From the NCBI GenBank assembly GCA_034437215.1, contig DAOTVC010000160.1, forward strand, positions 1 to 20,218: a stretch of DNA of 20,218 nt, given 5' to 3'. The stretch comes from DAOTVC01 sp034437215. Its GTDB lineage: Bacteria > Chloroflexota > Anaerolineae > B4-G1 > SLSP01. Shown piece after piece: positions 1-6,185 of this stretch (position 1 is the stretch's first letter; every line of letters starts with the position of its first letter). The translations under genes were made by a program, and so were the position numbers. Below the pieces are notes generated by a model, which was not told the origin of the DNA, ran no database searches, and saw nothing but the letters and a program-made list of their open reading frames with translations.

Positions 1-57
1 TGCCCCTTGCCTCATGCTCCCATCCTACCACATCCTCACCCCAGCAGACGCGGGAGT

Positions 58-1092
58 TTACTCTGAATCCGGACCCAATCCGTAGACTTTCGCCATCTTC
101 TTCACCACTCGGCGCATGGTATAGAGCGCCTCTCTTTCTCCCAGGACCTCACAGGCGGCGCCGTAGTGCAGCAGCCGCCGCACCGCCCACCAGAGGTCGT
201 CCGTCTCTGCGTGGACGATGATACTGCCGTCCTCCTGTGGCTCCCGGCGCAGTACCGTGATACCCGGCAGACGCGTCACGTCACCACGGCGGGCGACTTC
301 GGGTGCCAGCCGGTAAACCAACGGCTGCTTACGGACACGGGGACGCTGCGGAGGAAGTTTGTCGGGCAGAACCCGCAAGTTGTCGATTCTGCCCAGCCGG
401 TAGCGAATGTAACGGCGCGGCTCGTAAGGGCCGCGCGGACCCTCCGTCCGACGGCAGTAACCGTAGAGGTAGTAGTGGCCCCGCGAGGAGTCGAAGTAAC
501 GCTCCCACGGCTCCACGACGTGATGGCGTGGCAGGCCGTCCTGCTGGGCGGGCGAGTAGTAGTCGAAAGCGATCAGGCGGCGTTGCGTGAGGGCTTTACG
601 AAGTCCGCGCTCCACGTCTGGAGCGAGCGTATCGTCATCCTGCTGACCCCACTCGACCTGGAGCGCCGTCCGCTGGCGCTCCAGGTCGCCGCGTCGTTCG
701 GGCGAGAGGTAGCTGACCAACAGGCTCAGAAAATCCTGGACGGCTCCGGCGTTGGGGGTGCCCGGCTCGAAGGTCTCCTGGAGAAAGGCCATGGCGCTCA
801 AGGCCTCATCGGGAAGGTCAAGCAGGGGCTCCCACGCGTCCACAATGACGTAGGTCCGATCGGAGCGTCGATAACGGATCTCCAGCCCATAGATCTCACG
901 GAGTTTTCGCTTGTCGGCTTCGAAGCGTTTATCGAGCGCCGCCCCCGTAGCGTTGCCGTAGGCTTCGGCATCGACGCCCGCGAGCACGAATTCCAGCAAC
1001 TCTTCCTTGGTCGCCGGTCCGCGCTGCAGGCGGCGCAGCAGAGCGAGGCAACGTTTAAAGACAGTGGTAGGACTTTCACGTACAGGGCTCAT
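58..1092 (-). CDS. WYL-domain transcriptional regulator
   Basis: Predicted cytoplasmic DNA-binding regulator of 344 residues. Residues about 8-75 form a winged-helix region, with basic residues around 55-65 and a wing ending near 82. Residues about 162-245 form a WYL domain: 'RRLIAFDYYSP' at 171-181, 'HYYLYGYCR' at 206-214 (the signature Trp is Tyr here) and 'YRLGRI' at 231-236. The rest is a WCX-like C-terminal domain. WYL proteins are known to sense ligands, often nucleic acids or nucleotides, and to regulate transcription. The ligand and target here are unknown. The ATG start follows a GGAG about 8 nt upstream. The gene lies downstream of the hydrogenase operon on the same strand, separated by about 685 bp, and has its own promoter, so control of the hydrogenase by it is only a guess. 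Length and domain order are normal for the family. Confidence 0.88.
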   Translation of the reverse strand: MSPVRESPTTVFKRCLALLRRLQRGPATKEELLEFVLAGVDAEAYGNATGAALDKRFEADKRKLREIYGLEIRYRRSDRTYVIVDAWEPLLDLPDEALSAMAFLQETFEPGTPNAGAVQDFLSLLVSYLSPERRGDLERQRTALQVEWGQQDDDTLAPDVERGLRKALTQRRLIAFDYYSPAQQDGLPRHHVVEPWERYFDSSRGHYYLYGYCRRTEGPRGPYEPRRYIRYRLGRIDNLRVLPDKLPPQRPRVRKQPLVYRLAPEVARRGDVTRLPGITVLRREPQEDGSIIVHAETDDLWWAVRRLLHYGAACEVLGEREALYTMRRVVKKMAKVYGLGPDSE

Positions 1093-1187
1093 CCTTCACG
1101 CTCCAGCCATAAAGACTCGCAAATCTAGAGGTTCAACACGGACCAGCAGTCGCTCGCGAAACGATTGCAGCAGCACGACGTCGCTAC

Positions 1188-1215
1188 AGTATAGGATAAG
1201 ACGGGGAATGGTCAA
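1188..1215 (-). promoter_or_regulatory. Predicted sigma70-type promoter of the WYL regulator
   Basis: On the minus strand, TTGACC (1215-1210) is separated by 16 bp from TATACT (1193-1188). Both boxes are close to consensus. The start codon lies at 1092, which implies a 5' leader of roughly 90 nt. Not experimentally supported. Confidence 0.55.
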
Positions 1216-1232
1216 AGGACGGTATGAGAGGA

Positions 1233-1282
1233 GGGGAGGGGAGGGGAAAAGGGATTGGGGATTGGGGATCAGGGATCAGGGG
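1233..1282 (+). repeat. G-rich tract with an ATTGGGG-type heptamer array
   Basis: Positions 1233-1253 hold four runs of three or more G separated by one to four A, a textbook G-quadruplex pattern on the plus strand. It runs straight into four 7-bp units at 1254-1281 (ATTGGGG twice, ATCAGGG twice). The same heptamer family, in the opposite orientation, recurs at 12257-12305. It matches the CCCCRAT style of short tandemly repeated repetitive (STRR) sequences known from cyanobacteria. The rest of 1093-1454 has no gene that I can support. It does include a perfect 7-bp hairpin, GCCGCCC/GGGCGGC, near 1371-1389, with no T tract after it. Confidence 0.7.
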
Positions 1283-1454
1283 CTTGTAGTGACCATGCTA
1301 CGGAAGCGAGTGCTGGTGAAAACTCAGAGCATGGGGAGCGGGGTATGAGGAGACAGTCAGGGGCGCAGGGCCGCCCGGCGAGGGCGGCGTGGCGGTCGTG
1401 GCGGGGCGCGGTGCCCCACGGCTGTAGGGCGTCGTCGCTCCTACCTCTCGAGAC

Positions 1455-1727
1455 TCAGTTGCGCGACACCAGCGGGAGGCAGATCGTGGGTTCGCTGGCG
1501 AGGTAGCCGAAGATCTCCACGTCCAGGCTCGGCTCGGTCTGCCCCGATAAGTCGAGGTTCTCCGCCGAGAAGTAGTCGCCGGGGCCCGCAATCAGTAGGG
1601 GCATGGTGCTGCTCATCTTCGTCAGGTCCGGCGTGTCGCTGGCGAAGGACCGCAACTCGAGAAAAGTGCCGGCGCTGTTGCGTTGAGAGATGAACGCGAC
1701 GTAACGGGTGTCGGAAGCGGGAAAGGT
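1455..1727 (-). pseudogene. 3' remnant of an unidentified protein gene
   Basis: This frame encodes about 90 residues that look like real protein, including 'RYVAFISQ' and 'GPGDYFSAENLDLSG', and ends in a TAG stop. It has no plausible start with a ribosome-binding site; the frame runs upstream into the antisense-like alternate frame of the NuoI-like gene. The composition (short beta-strand-like stretches, many S, T and D) resembles the end of a secreted beta-propeller or TolB-like protein, but I cannot name the family. It is most simply a gene whose 5' part was lost when the hydrogenase operon end came to lie here. Alternatives are a short gene starting at an internal ATG (1616), or chance. 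Confidence 0.35.
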
Positions 1728-1777
1728 GCGCGGGGTAGCGCACCTATCGCGGAGGAAGCGCCGGCGGGCGATGAGCG

Positions 1778-2143
1778 TCAGCGCTCCACGAGCGTGATCG
1801 TCAGCGTCTTCCGGTCGAAGGTCGCCGGAACGAAGGCGTTGGTCAACTGGAGCGCCCCCTGGTGGCAACTCAGCTCGCACTGACCGCAGTAAGCGCAGCG
1901 CTCGGGATGGTAGACGAGCCGGAAGTGCTCCCGGTCCTCGCGTTCCAGCTCCAGGGCGAGGGCGGGACAGTCGCGGACGCAGAGACCGCAGCCCCGGCAG
2001 GCGTCGGGGTCGATCACCACGCGCCCCCGGTAGCCCTCGGGGAGCTCCAGCGGCCCTTGCGGATAGGCCACGGTGCTGGGGCGCAGGACCAGGGTCCGCC
2101 GGAGCTCCGGAAGTAGGTACAACCAATTTCGCCAGCGTCTCAC
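1778..2143 (-). CDS. NuoI/EchF-like 2x[4Fe-4S] ferredoxin subunit of group 4 hydrogenase
   Basis: A 121-residue electron-transfer subunit. Two complete CxxCxxCxxxC motifs are visible: C49, C52, C55, C59 and C83, C86, C89, C93, enough for two [4Fe-4S] clusters. In complex I and group 4 hydrogenases this subunit (NuoI, EchF, HycF, MbhN) passes electrons from ferredoxin towards the cluster of the NuoB-like subunit. The GTG start at 2143 is preceded by GGAGG five nt upstream, and the gene begins 10 bp after the NuoH-like stop, so it is cotranscribed. It is the last gene of the operon. The C-terminal 25 residues form an uncharacterised tail. A short hairpin (GAGCG/CGCTC) overlaps the stop codon but lacks a T tract, so no terminator is claimed. 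Confidence 0.9.
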   Translation of the reverse strand: MRRWRNWLYLLPELRRTLVLRPSTVAYPQGPLELPEGYRGRVVIDPDACRGCGLCVRDCPALALELEREDREHFRLVYHPERCAYCGQCELSCHQGALQLTNAFVPATFDRKTLTITLVER

Positions 2144-2153
2144 GATAACCTCC

Positions 2154-3089
2154 CTATCCGATGATCCAGATGGTGACCAGCAGTTGCAGCAGCGCCAGCG
2201 GCGCCAGCACCCGCCACCCCAGCGTCGCCAGCTGGTCGATGCGCAGCCGGGCGTAGAGGGCGCTGATCGTGGAGAGAAGCACCAGGATGGCCAGGGCCTT
2301 GAGGGCGAAGATCGGCGCGGTCGGGAAGGCGCCCCAGAACCCGGGGCTGCCCAGGAAGGTGTTGACGAGGAGTAGGATGCCCACCACCGTCTGCATGTCC
2401 ATGGTCAGGTGCCAGAGGGCCAACTTGCGCCCGCTGAACTCCGTCAGCGAGCCCGCCACCACCTCCGACTTGGCCTTGGGGATGTCGAGCGGGTCGCGTT
2501 TCAGCTTGCCGATCAGCCCCACCAGGGCCAGCAGGAAGCCCAGCGGCTGTATCGCCGCGTTCCAGCCCGTGGCAGCCTGATGGAGCGCGATCCCGCGGAT
2601 GGACCAGGAGCCCGCCAGGATGGCGGGGCCGCTCAGCGCCATCAGGAAGGGGACCTCGTAGGAGAAGTACTGCAGCAGCGAGCGATTCCCGCCGAGGATG
2701 CTGTAGACGCCCACGGAGACCCAGCCCGCCAGGAAGTAGGCCAGCGCCGGGATGCTGAGCAGGAAGAGCACGACGACGAGATCCCCCTCGAAGGCGGCGA
2801 CGCTGTACTCGCCGATGGGCACGTAGAGCACGGCCGTCAGCACGGCGGCGAGGGAGAGCATGGGCAGGAGGGCCGCCACCCGCTCGTTGGTCCCAGTGGG
2901 CAACACGTCCTCCTTCGCCAGCAGCTTGATGAAGTCCGCCACCGGCTGGTACCAGGGCGGTCCCACGCGCCCCTGCAGCCGCGCCAGAATCCGCCGGTCC
3001 AGCCAGTCGAAGAGCCAGCCGCAGACCAGCAGAAAGGCGAAGCCGGGGAAGACGAGCAGGGTGAAGAGTGCGGTCAGTATGGCGTTCAT
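2154..3089 (-). CDS. NuoH/EchB-like membrane anchor subunit of group 4 hydrogenase
   Basis: A polytopic membrane protein of 311 residues, about the family length, with roughly eight hydrophobic segments. Family landmarks are the 'DRRILARLQGRVGPP' stretch after the first helix (31-45) and the 'KSEVVAGSLTEFSGRK' stretch in the second half. These correspond to the conserved NuoH loops that hold the peripheral arm and shape the coupling or quinone cavity. In hydrogenases the subunit (EchB, HycD, MbhM) docks the catalytic module and relays conformational or charge changes to the antiporter subunits. The ATG at 3089 has only a weak AAAGAG immediately upstream; a GGAG lies 16 nt away. It follows the large-subunit gene after a gap holding an inverted heptamer hairpin. 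Confidence 0.92.
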   Translation of the reverse strand: MNAILTALFTLLVFPGFAFLLVCGWLFDWLDRRILARLQGRVGPPWYQPVADFIKLLAKEDVLPTGTNERVAALLPMLSLAAVLTAVLYVPIGEYSVAAFEGDLVVVLFLLSIPALAYFLAGWVSVGVYSILGGNRSLLQYFSYEVPFLMALSGPAILAGSWSIRGIALHQAATGWNAAIQPLGFLLALVGLIGKLKRDPLDIPKAKSEVVAGSLTEFSGRKLALWHLTMDMQTVVGILLLVNTFLGSPGFWGAFPTAPIFALKALAILVLLSTISALYARLRIDQLATLGWRVLAPLALLQLLVTIWIIG

Positions 3090-3113
3090 CTCTTTGAATC
3101 CGTGACTCCTTTC

Positions 3114-3176
3114 AATCCATGGAGTAAGGAGTAGGGAGTAAGGGAACTTCTGATCTTTGCTCCCTACTCCATACTC
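3114..3176. repeat. Inverted TACTCCY/GGAGTAR heptamer repeats forming a hairpin
   Basis: Heptamers occur in both orientations: GGAGTAAGGAGTAGGGAGTAAG at 3121-3142 and CTCCCTACTCC at 3160-3170. The 11-bp stem GGAGTAGGGAG (3128-3138) pairs perfectly with 3160-3170 across a 21-nt loop. In the operon transcript it would fold between the large-subunit and NuoH-like cistrons. There is no T tract, so it looks more like a processing, stabilising or attenuating element than an intrinsic terminator. The function is inferred only. Confidence 0.7.
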
Positions 3177-3177
3177 A

Positions 3178-4260
3178 TCACCGATCCGCGCAGGCGATGC
3201 AGAGGTCGACGCCGGAGAGCACCACCGGCACGTCGGCCATGTGCACGCCGTGCAGCTGGACCGGCAGGGTCGGCAGGGTGGTCAGCGTGGGGGTGCGAAT
3301 CTTGAGCCGGGCCGGTTTGTCGCTGCCGTCGCTGCGGATGTAGTAGATGACCTCGCCCCGGGGCGCCTCGGAGCGGCTGACCACCTCGCCGGCGGGGACC
3401 CGGCGCTTGGCCCGCACGGAGATGGGCCCCTCGGGCAGCGCGTCCAGGATCTGGTGGCAGATCTTCAGGCTCACCAGCGTCTCGCGGACGCGCACCAGCG
3501 TGCGCGCCCAGACGTCCCCCGCTGGATGGGTGATGACCTCGAAGTCGAGCCGGTCGTAGGGCGGGACGGGCGCGTCGCGGCGCAGGTCCACGTCGACGCC
3601 GGAGGCGCGCGCCACCGGCCCGACGACGCAGTGCCGGCGGATCTGCTCGAGGGTGAGGTGGCCTACCCCCTGGGTGCGCGCCTTGACCGTCGGCTCGTGC
3701 TCGATGAGCCCCAGCGCCCGCTCCACCTGCTCCACCAGCTGCGCGAGGTCCTCCTGGATGGTGCGACACTGTTCCTCGTCCAGATCGACGCGCACCCCGC
3801 CGATAACGTTGACCGCGTGGGAGACCCGCCCGCCGGAGAGCATCTCCATGATGTCCAGCACGATCTCCCGATCGCGCCAGGCGTACATGAAGACCGTGTC
3901 CAACCCGATGTTCTTGCCCAGCACACCCATCCAGAGCAGGTGGCTGTGGATGCGCTCCAGCTCACAGAGGAGCGCCCGGATGTAGAGCCCGCGCAGGGGC
4001 ACCTCCAGTCCCAGGAGCGCCTCCACGCCCTGGCAGTAGGTGGTGGTGTGGACGTGAGAGCAGATACCGCAGATGCGCTCGATGAGGTGGACGGCCTGGA
4101 CGTAGGTGCGCTCCTGGCAGAGCCGTTCGATACCCCGGTGGACGTACCCCAGACGCAGGGTACTCTCCCGCACCTGCTCCCCTTCCACCGTCAGCAGAAA
4201 GGAGAGCGGCTCCTTGAGCAGCGGGTGCTGCGGCCCGATGGGAATGGTCACTTTGGTCAT
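3178..4260 (-). CDS. Group 4 [NiFe] hydrogenase large subunit, NuoD-like
   Basis: Catalytic subunit of 360 residues. The N-terminus has the NuoD-type 'IPIGPQHP' stretch. The L1 motif 'ERICGICSHVH' (61-71) gives C64 and C67. The L2 motif 'DLCIACADR' (352-360) gives C354 and C357. All four thiolate ligands of a NiFe centre are therefore present, unlike true complex I NuoD, which lacks them. The protein stops exactly at R360, with none of the C-terminal extension that a maturation protease normally removes; some group 4 enzymes (EchE, CooH) are known to lack it. L2 has Leu where most hydrogenases have Pro (DPCxxC). The expected reaction is ferredoxin-driven proton reduction to H2 at the cytoplasmic face. 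The ATG follows GAGGAGG by four nt. No hyp maturation genes lie in the window. The group 4 subclass is not settled. Confidence 0.93.
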   Translation of the reverse strand: MTKVTIPIGPQHPLLKEPLSFLLTVEGEQVRESTLRLGYVHRGIERLCQERTYVQAVHLIERICGICSHVHTTTYCQGVEALLGLEVPLRGLYIRALLCELERIHSHLLWMGVLGKNIGLDTVFMYAWRDREIVLDIMEMLSGGRVSHAVNVIGGVRVDLDEEQCRTIQEDLAQLVEQVERALGLIEHEPTVKARTQGVGHLTLEQIRRHCVVGPVARASGVDVDLRRDAPVPPYDRLDFEVITHPAGDVWARTLVRVRETLVSLKICHQILDALPEGPISVRAKRRVPAGEVVSRSEAPRGEVIYYIRSDGSDKPARLKIRTPTLTTLPTLPVQLHGVHMADVPVVLSGVDLCIACADR

Positions 4261-4294
4261 GGTACCTCCTCAATTATGGCCCTCCTGAAAGAAC

Positions 4295-4561
4295 TATATC
4301 TCACCACGGAGGACACAGAGAACACTGAGAAAATCACGGAGATATTTACGAAAGTTAAACCGAAAGTTCTATTCTGTGAAATTTAACATCAAAAAATCTC
4401 CGTGATCTCTATGGTAAAGGATGACTTCTCTAAAAGAAGGTAGGGACTAACCGCAAAGGACGCTGAGGTCGCAAAGACAACTTAATATTTATAAGGTTTA
4501 CACCTCGATGAATTAATAATCCTTATCTCGACTTTGCGTTCTTTGCGCTCTCTGCGGTTAG
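4295..4561. repeat. Two dispersed palindromic repeat units
   Basis: This gap of more than 400 bp inside the operon holds no gene. Unit one has the 11-bp inverted repeat ATCACGGAGAT (4333-4343) and ATCTCCGTGAT (4396-4406), with a flanking CACCACGGAGGACACAGAG stretch. Unit two has CTAACCGCA (4447-4455) paired with TGCGGTTAG (4553-4561), and inner GCAAAG/CTTTGC arms. The 'ACCACGGAGGACAC' and 'ACCGCAAAGGACGC...CTTTGCG' sequences are, from general knowledge, dispersed intergenic repeats of several bacterial phyla; spurious ORFs over them give TTEDTENTE-like peptides, as one does here. The base composition is distinctly more AT-rich than the genes on either side. Confidence 0.7.
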
Positions 4562-4616
4562 CTAGCCTTTCTTCAGTAAAGCCAAGGATCTTTTTCAGCG
4601 GAGTCAATTACCGGTA

Positions 4617-4698
4617 GTAAGAAGTAAGCAGTGTGGTGGGCTTTCTTCCTACTCCCTACTCCTTACTCCTTACTCCTTACTCCTTACTCCTTACTTTC
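4617..4698. repeat. TACTCCT heptamer array overlapping the NuoC-like gene end
   Basis: Seven perfect-period 7-bp units run from 4650 to 4698 (TACTCCC, TACTCCT five times, TACTTTC). Two inverted units (AGTAAGA, AGTAAGC) lie at 4617-4630. The TAA stop of the NuoC-like gene (4684-4686) and its last residues 'SKE' fall inside the array. On the coding strand each unit reads GGAGTAA. Confidence 0.85.
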
Positions 4699-5142
4699 TC
4701 GCAAGGGGTGGCCCGCGTCCCAGGTATCGGGCAGGAGCAGCGGTACCGGGTTCGGGTGGCCCTCGAAGGTGACTCCCAACATCTCCGCGATCTCCCGCTC
4801 GTAGAAGGCGGCGCCGGGAATATCGTCGGTCAGCGAGGGCAGGCACGGCGCGTCGTAGGGGAGCGCCACCCGCAGGGTGATCCCCCGCCCGTGCCAGAAG
4901 TGGTAGAGGAGCTCCAGCGCCGTGCCGGTGTCCTGTCCCGTGATGGTGGAGAGGTGGTCGACCTCGAAGGCCTCGCGCAGAAGATCCACGACGCGGTGCA
5001 GACAGGGGGTCGGCAGCGTGACGACGAGCTCGTCGACGGGCAGGCGCCCGACCTCACAGCTGCAGTCCGGACACGCCTCGACGAGCGCTGCGTGGAGGGC
5101 GTCTGCGTTAAGGGACATTCTGGAATCACTTCTTTCGTTCAT
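4684..5142 (-). CDS. NuoC/EchD-like 30 kDa subunit of group 4 hydrogenase
   Basis: A soluble structural subunit of 152 residues. The family signature is residues 113-141, containing 'FYEREIAEMLGVTFEGHP' and then 'LLLPDTW', equivalent to the ERE..DMfGi.F.GHPdl block of NuoC. NuoC-type proteins hold the NuoB and NuoD subunits together in the peripheral arm and carry no cofactor. The ATG at 5142 is backed by GGAGG seven nt upstream; an internal Met9 is possible but has weaker support. An N-terminal Cys cluster (C24, C27, C29) is unusual for the family but is not a recognised metal motif by itself. The last residues and the stop are written by the TACTCCT heptamer array, so the C-terminus may vary between strains. 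Confidence 0.9.
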   Translation of the reverse strand: MNERSDSRMSLNADALHAALVEACPDCSCEVGRLPVDELVVTLPTPCLHRVVDLLREAFEVDHLSTITGQDTGTALELLYHFWHGRGITLRVALPYDAPCLPSLTDDIPGAAFYEREIAEMLGVTFEGHPNPVPLLLPDTWDAGHPLRESKE

Positions 5143-5161
5143 GATAGACCTCCGGTATGGA

Positions 5162-5236
5162 GTGAGAGGTGAGAGGTGAGAAGGACGAGAGCATCATAGA
5201 GTTCCCCCTACTCCCTACTCCCTACTCCCTACTCCT
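5162..5236. repeat. GTGAGAG and TACTCCC heptamer arrays
   Basis: Three GTGAGAG-type units (5162-5182) are followed, after 26 bp, by TACTCCC three times and TACTCCT (5209-5236). The TAG stop of the NuoB-like gene (5229-5231) lies inside the last units. The array therefore occupies most of the NuoB-NuoC gene junction. Confidence 0.82.
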
Positions 5237-5684
5237 TGATCTCCCCCAGCAGTTGAACCAACCCGTCGATGATAGCCTCGGGGCGGCAGGGACAGCCGGG
5301 GATGTAGAGATCCACCGGGAGCACCTGATCCACACCGCCGAGGATATTGTAGCCGCCCTGGAAGATGCCCCCCGAGCAGCTGCAGCTCCCCACCGCGACC
5401 ACGTACTTGGGCGCCGGCATCTGCGCGTGAATGCGCCGCAGCCGCTCCTCTGACTGGCGGGTGACGGGACCGGTGCAGAGCAGGATATCGGCGTGCCGCG
5501 GCGACGCTTCAGCCAGAATCCCCACCCGTTCCACATCGTAGCGAGGCGTCAGCAGATCGAGGATCTCGATGTCGCAGCCGTTGCAGCCGCCGCTGTTGAA
5601 GTGCAACACCCACGGCGAGGTGCGCCGCGCCCAGGCGACCGCCCGCCGTACCCACCGCGTTATCATGCTCGGATTCTCTGCCAT
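5229..5684 (-). CDS. NuoB-like small (electron-transfer) subunit of group 4 hydrogenase
   Basis: A 151-residue subunit that binds the single [4Fe-4S] cluster next to the NiFe site. Candidate ligands are C34 and C37 (GGCNGC), C101 (GSC) and C131 (PGCP). The C-x2-C spacing is typical of group 4 hydrogenases, whereas complex I NuoB has adjacent cysteines. Extra cysteines C103 and C133 follow. I chose ATG 5684 because AAGGAG lies nine nt upstream. The frame is open to 5750, but that extension translates the dispersed repeat at 5712-5736 (peptide CPESVEG) and is unlikely to be protein; ATG 5693 is abutted by the AAGGAG. The stop falls in a heptamer unit. It lies between the NuoA-like and NuoC-like genes. 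Confidence 0.91.
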   Translation of the reverse strand: MAENPSMITRWVRRAVAWARRTSPWVLHFNSGGCNGCDIEILDLLTPRYDVERVGILAEASPRHADILLCTGPVTRQSEERLRRIHAQMPAPKYVVAVGSCSCSGGIFQGGYNILGGVDQVLPVDLYIPGCPCRPEAIIDGLVQLLGEIKE

Positions 5685-5711
5685 AGTGTCCATCTCCTTC
5701 ACGCTTTCACA

Positions 5712-5736
5712 CCCCTCGACAGACTCGGGGCAGGCT
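5712..5736. repeat. 25-bp dispersed repeat, copy 1
   Basis: CCCCTCGACAGACTCGGGG followed by CAGGCT. One mismatch separates it from the copy at 12122-12146. It sits in the short gap between the NuoA-like and NuoB-like genes and would encode the peptide CPESVEG if read on the minus strand. That peptide is typical of spurious ORFs over a widespread bacterial intergenic repeat. Confidence 0.75.
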
Positions 5737-5746
5737 GTTCGCACGT

Positions 5747-6085
5747 TCACACGTCCCGCCTGTCCCTGGTCAACACCACCACGCTGATCCCGATGCCGAC
5801 CAGGTAAGCGAACGCGACCAGGTACGAAGGCCCGCTGGCGGGCAGCGTCGAGACCACCAAGGCCGCGACGTGCAGAATGCCGAAGAGCAGCGCCAGCCGG
5901 AAGAAGGCGTGGTAGGTGAGACGGCTCGCCGGCGGCGGCACCTCCTCGCCGCCCGTGTAGGCCAGGTGCTTATCATCGTGGTGCTCGCCCGGCGCCGCGA
6001 TGGCCCCACCCAACCGGTAGAGGCCATAGGCCAGCAGGAAGAAGAGACCCAGGGCCACCGGGGGACTCAGCAACAACTCACGCAC
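5747..6085 (-). CDS. NuoA-like small membrane subunit of group 4 hydrogenase
   Basis: A 112-residue protein with three predicted helices: about 8-29, 61-82 and 88-106. The layout, the 'YTGGEE' loop motif (43-48) and the 'FFRLALLFGILHV' helix match NuoA/FpoA, which borders the NuoH and NuoD interface in complex I. The acidic pair of the second helix (D and E in the usual F-D-x-E region) is replaced by His and Ala here, so the family call rests on layout and the loop motif. The GTG start at 6085 is preceded by GGAGG six nt upstream. NuoA-like subunits are a hallmark of complex I and Fpo and are not standard in the minimal six-subunit Ech-type hydrogenases. Confidence 0.78.
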   Translation of the reverse strand: MRELLLSPPVALGLFFLLAYGLYRLGGAIAAPGEHHDDKHLAYTGGEEVPPPASRLTYHAFFRLALLFGILHVAALVVSTLPASGPSYLVAFAYLVGIGISVVVLTRDRRDV

Positions 6086-6094
6086 CTCTCACCT

Positions 6095-6185
6095 CCAGCA
6101 CCCAGCTTCCAGCATCCAGCTTCCAGTTCCCAGCACCCAGCTTCCAGCTTCCAGTTTCCAGCATCTAGTACCCAGCACCCAGCCA
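6095..6185. repeat. CCAGCTT-type heptamer array (13 units)
   Basis: Thirteen consecutive 7-bp units, twelve beginning CCAG and one CTAG: CCAGCAC, CCAGCTT, CCAGCAT, CCAGTTC, CTAGTAC and others. The array fills the NuoN-NuoA gene gap and runs into the NuoN-like gene, writing its last residues 'WLGAGY' and its stop. The stop TAG is the single degenerate unit CTAGTAC (6165-6171). With CCAG there, the codon would be TGG. Confidence 0.88.

Noticed and set aside
166..1128. Long plus-strand open frame opposite the WYL regulator
   Set aside because: Antisense shadow of a GC-rich gene; no family likeness, no ribosome site, and the minus frame encodes recognisable domains.
3157..4386. 409-codon plus-strand frame across the large-subunit gene
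   Set aside because: Antisense to the hydrogenase large subunit; rich in H, D, P and R, and ends in the TTEDTENTE-type peptide of a dispersed repeat.
5685..5750. N-terminal extension of the NuoB-like subunit
   Set aside because: It translates the 25-bp dispersed repeat (CPESVEG) and lacks a ribosome site; ATG 5684 has AAGGAG at nine nt.
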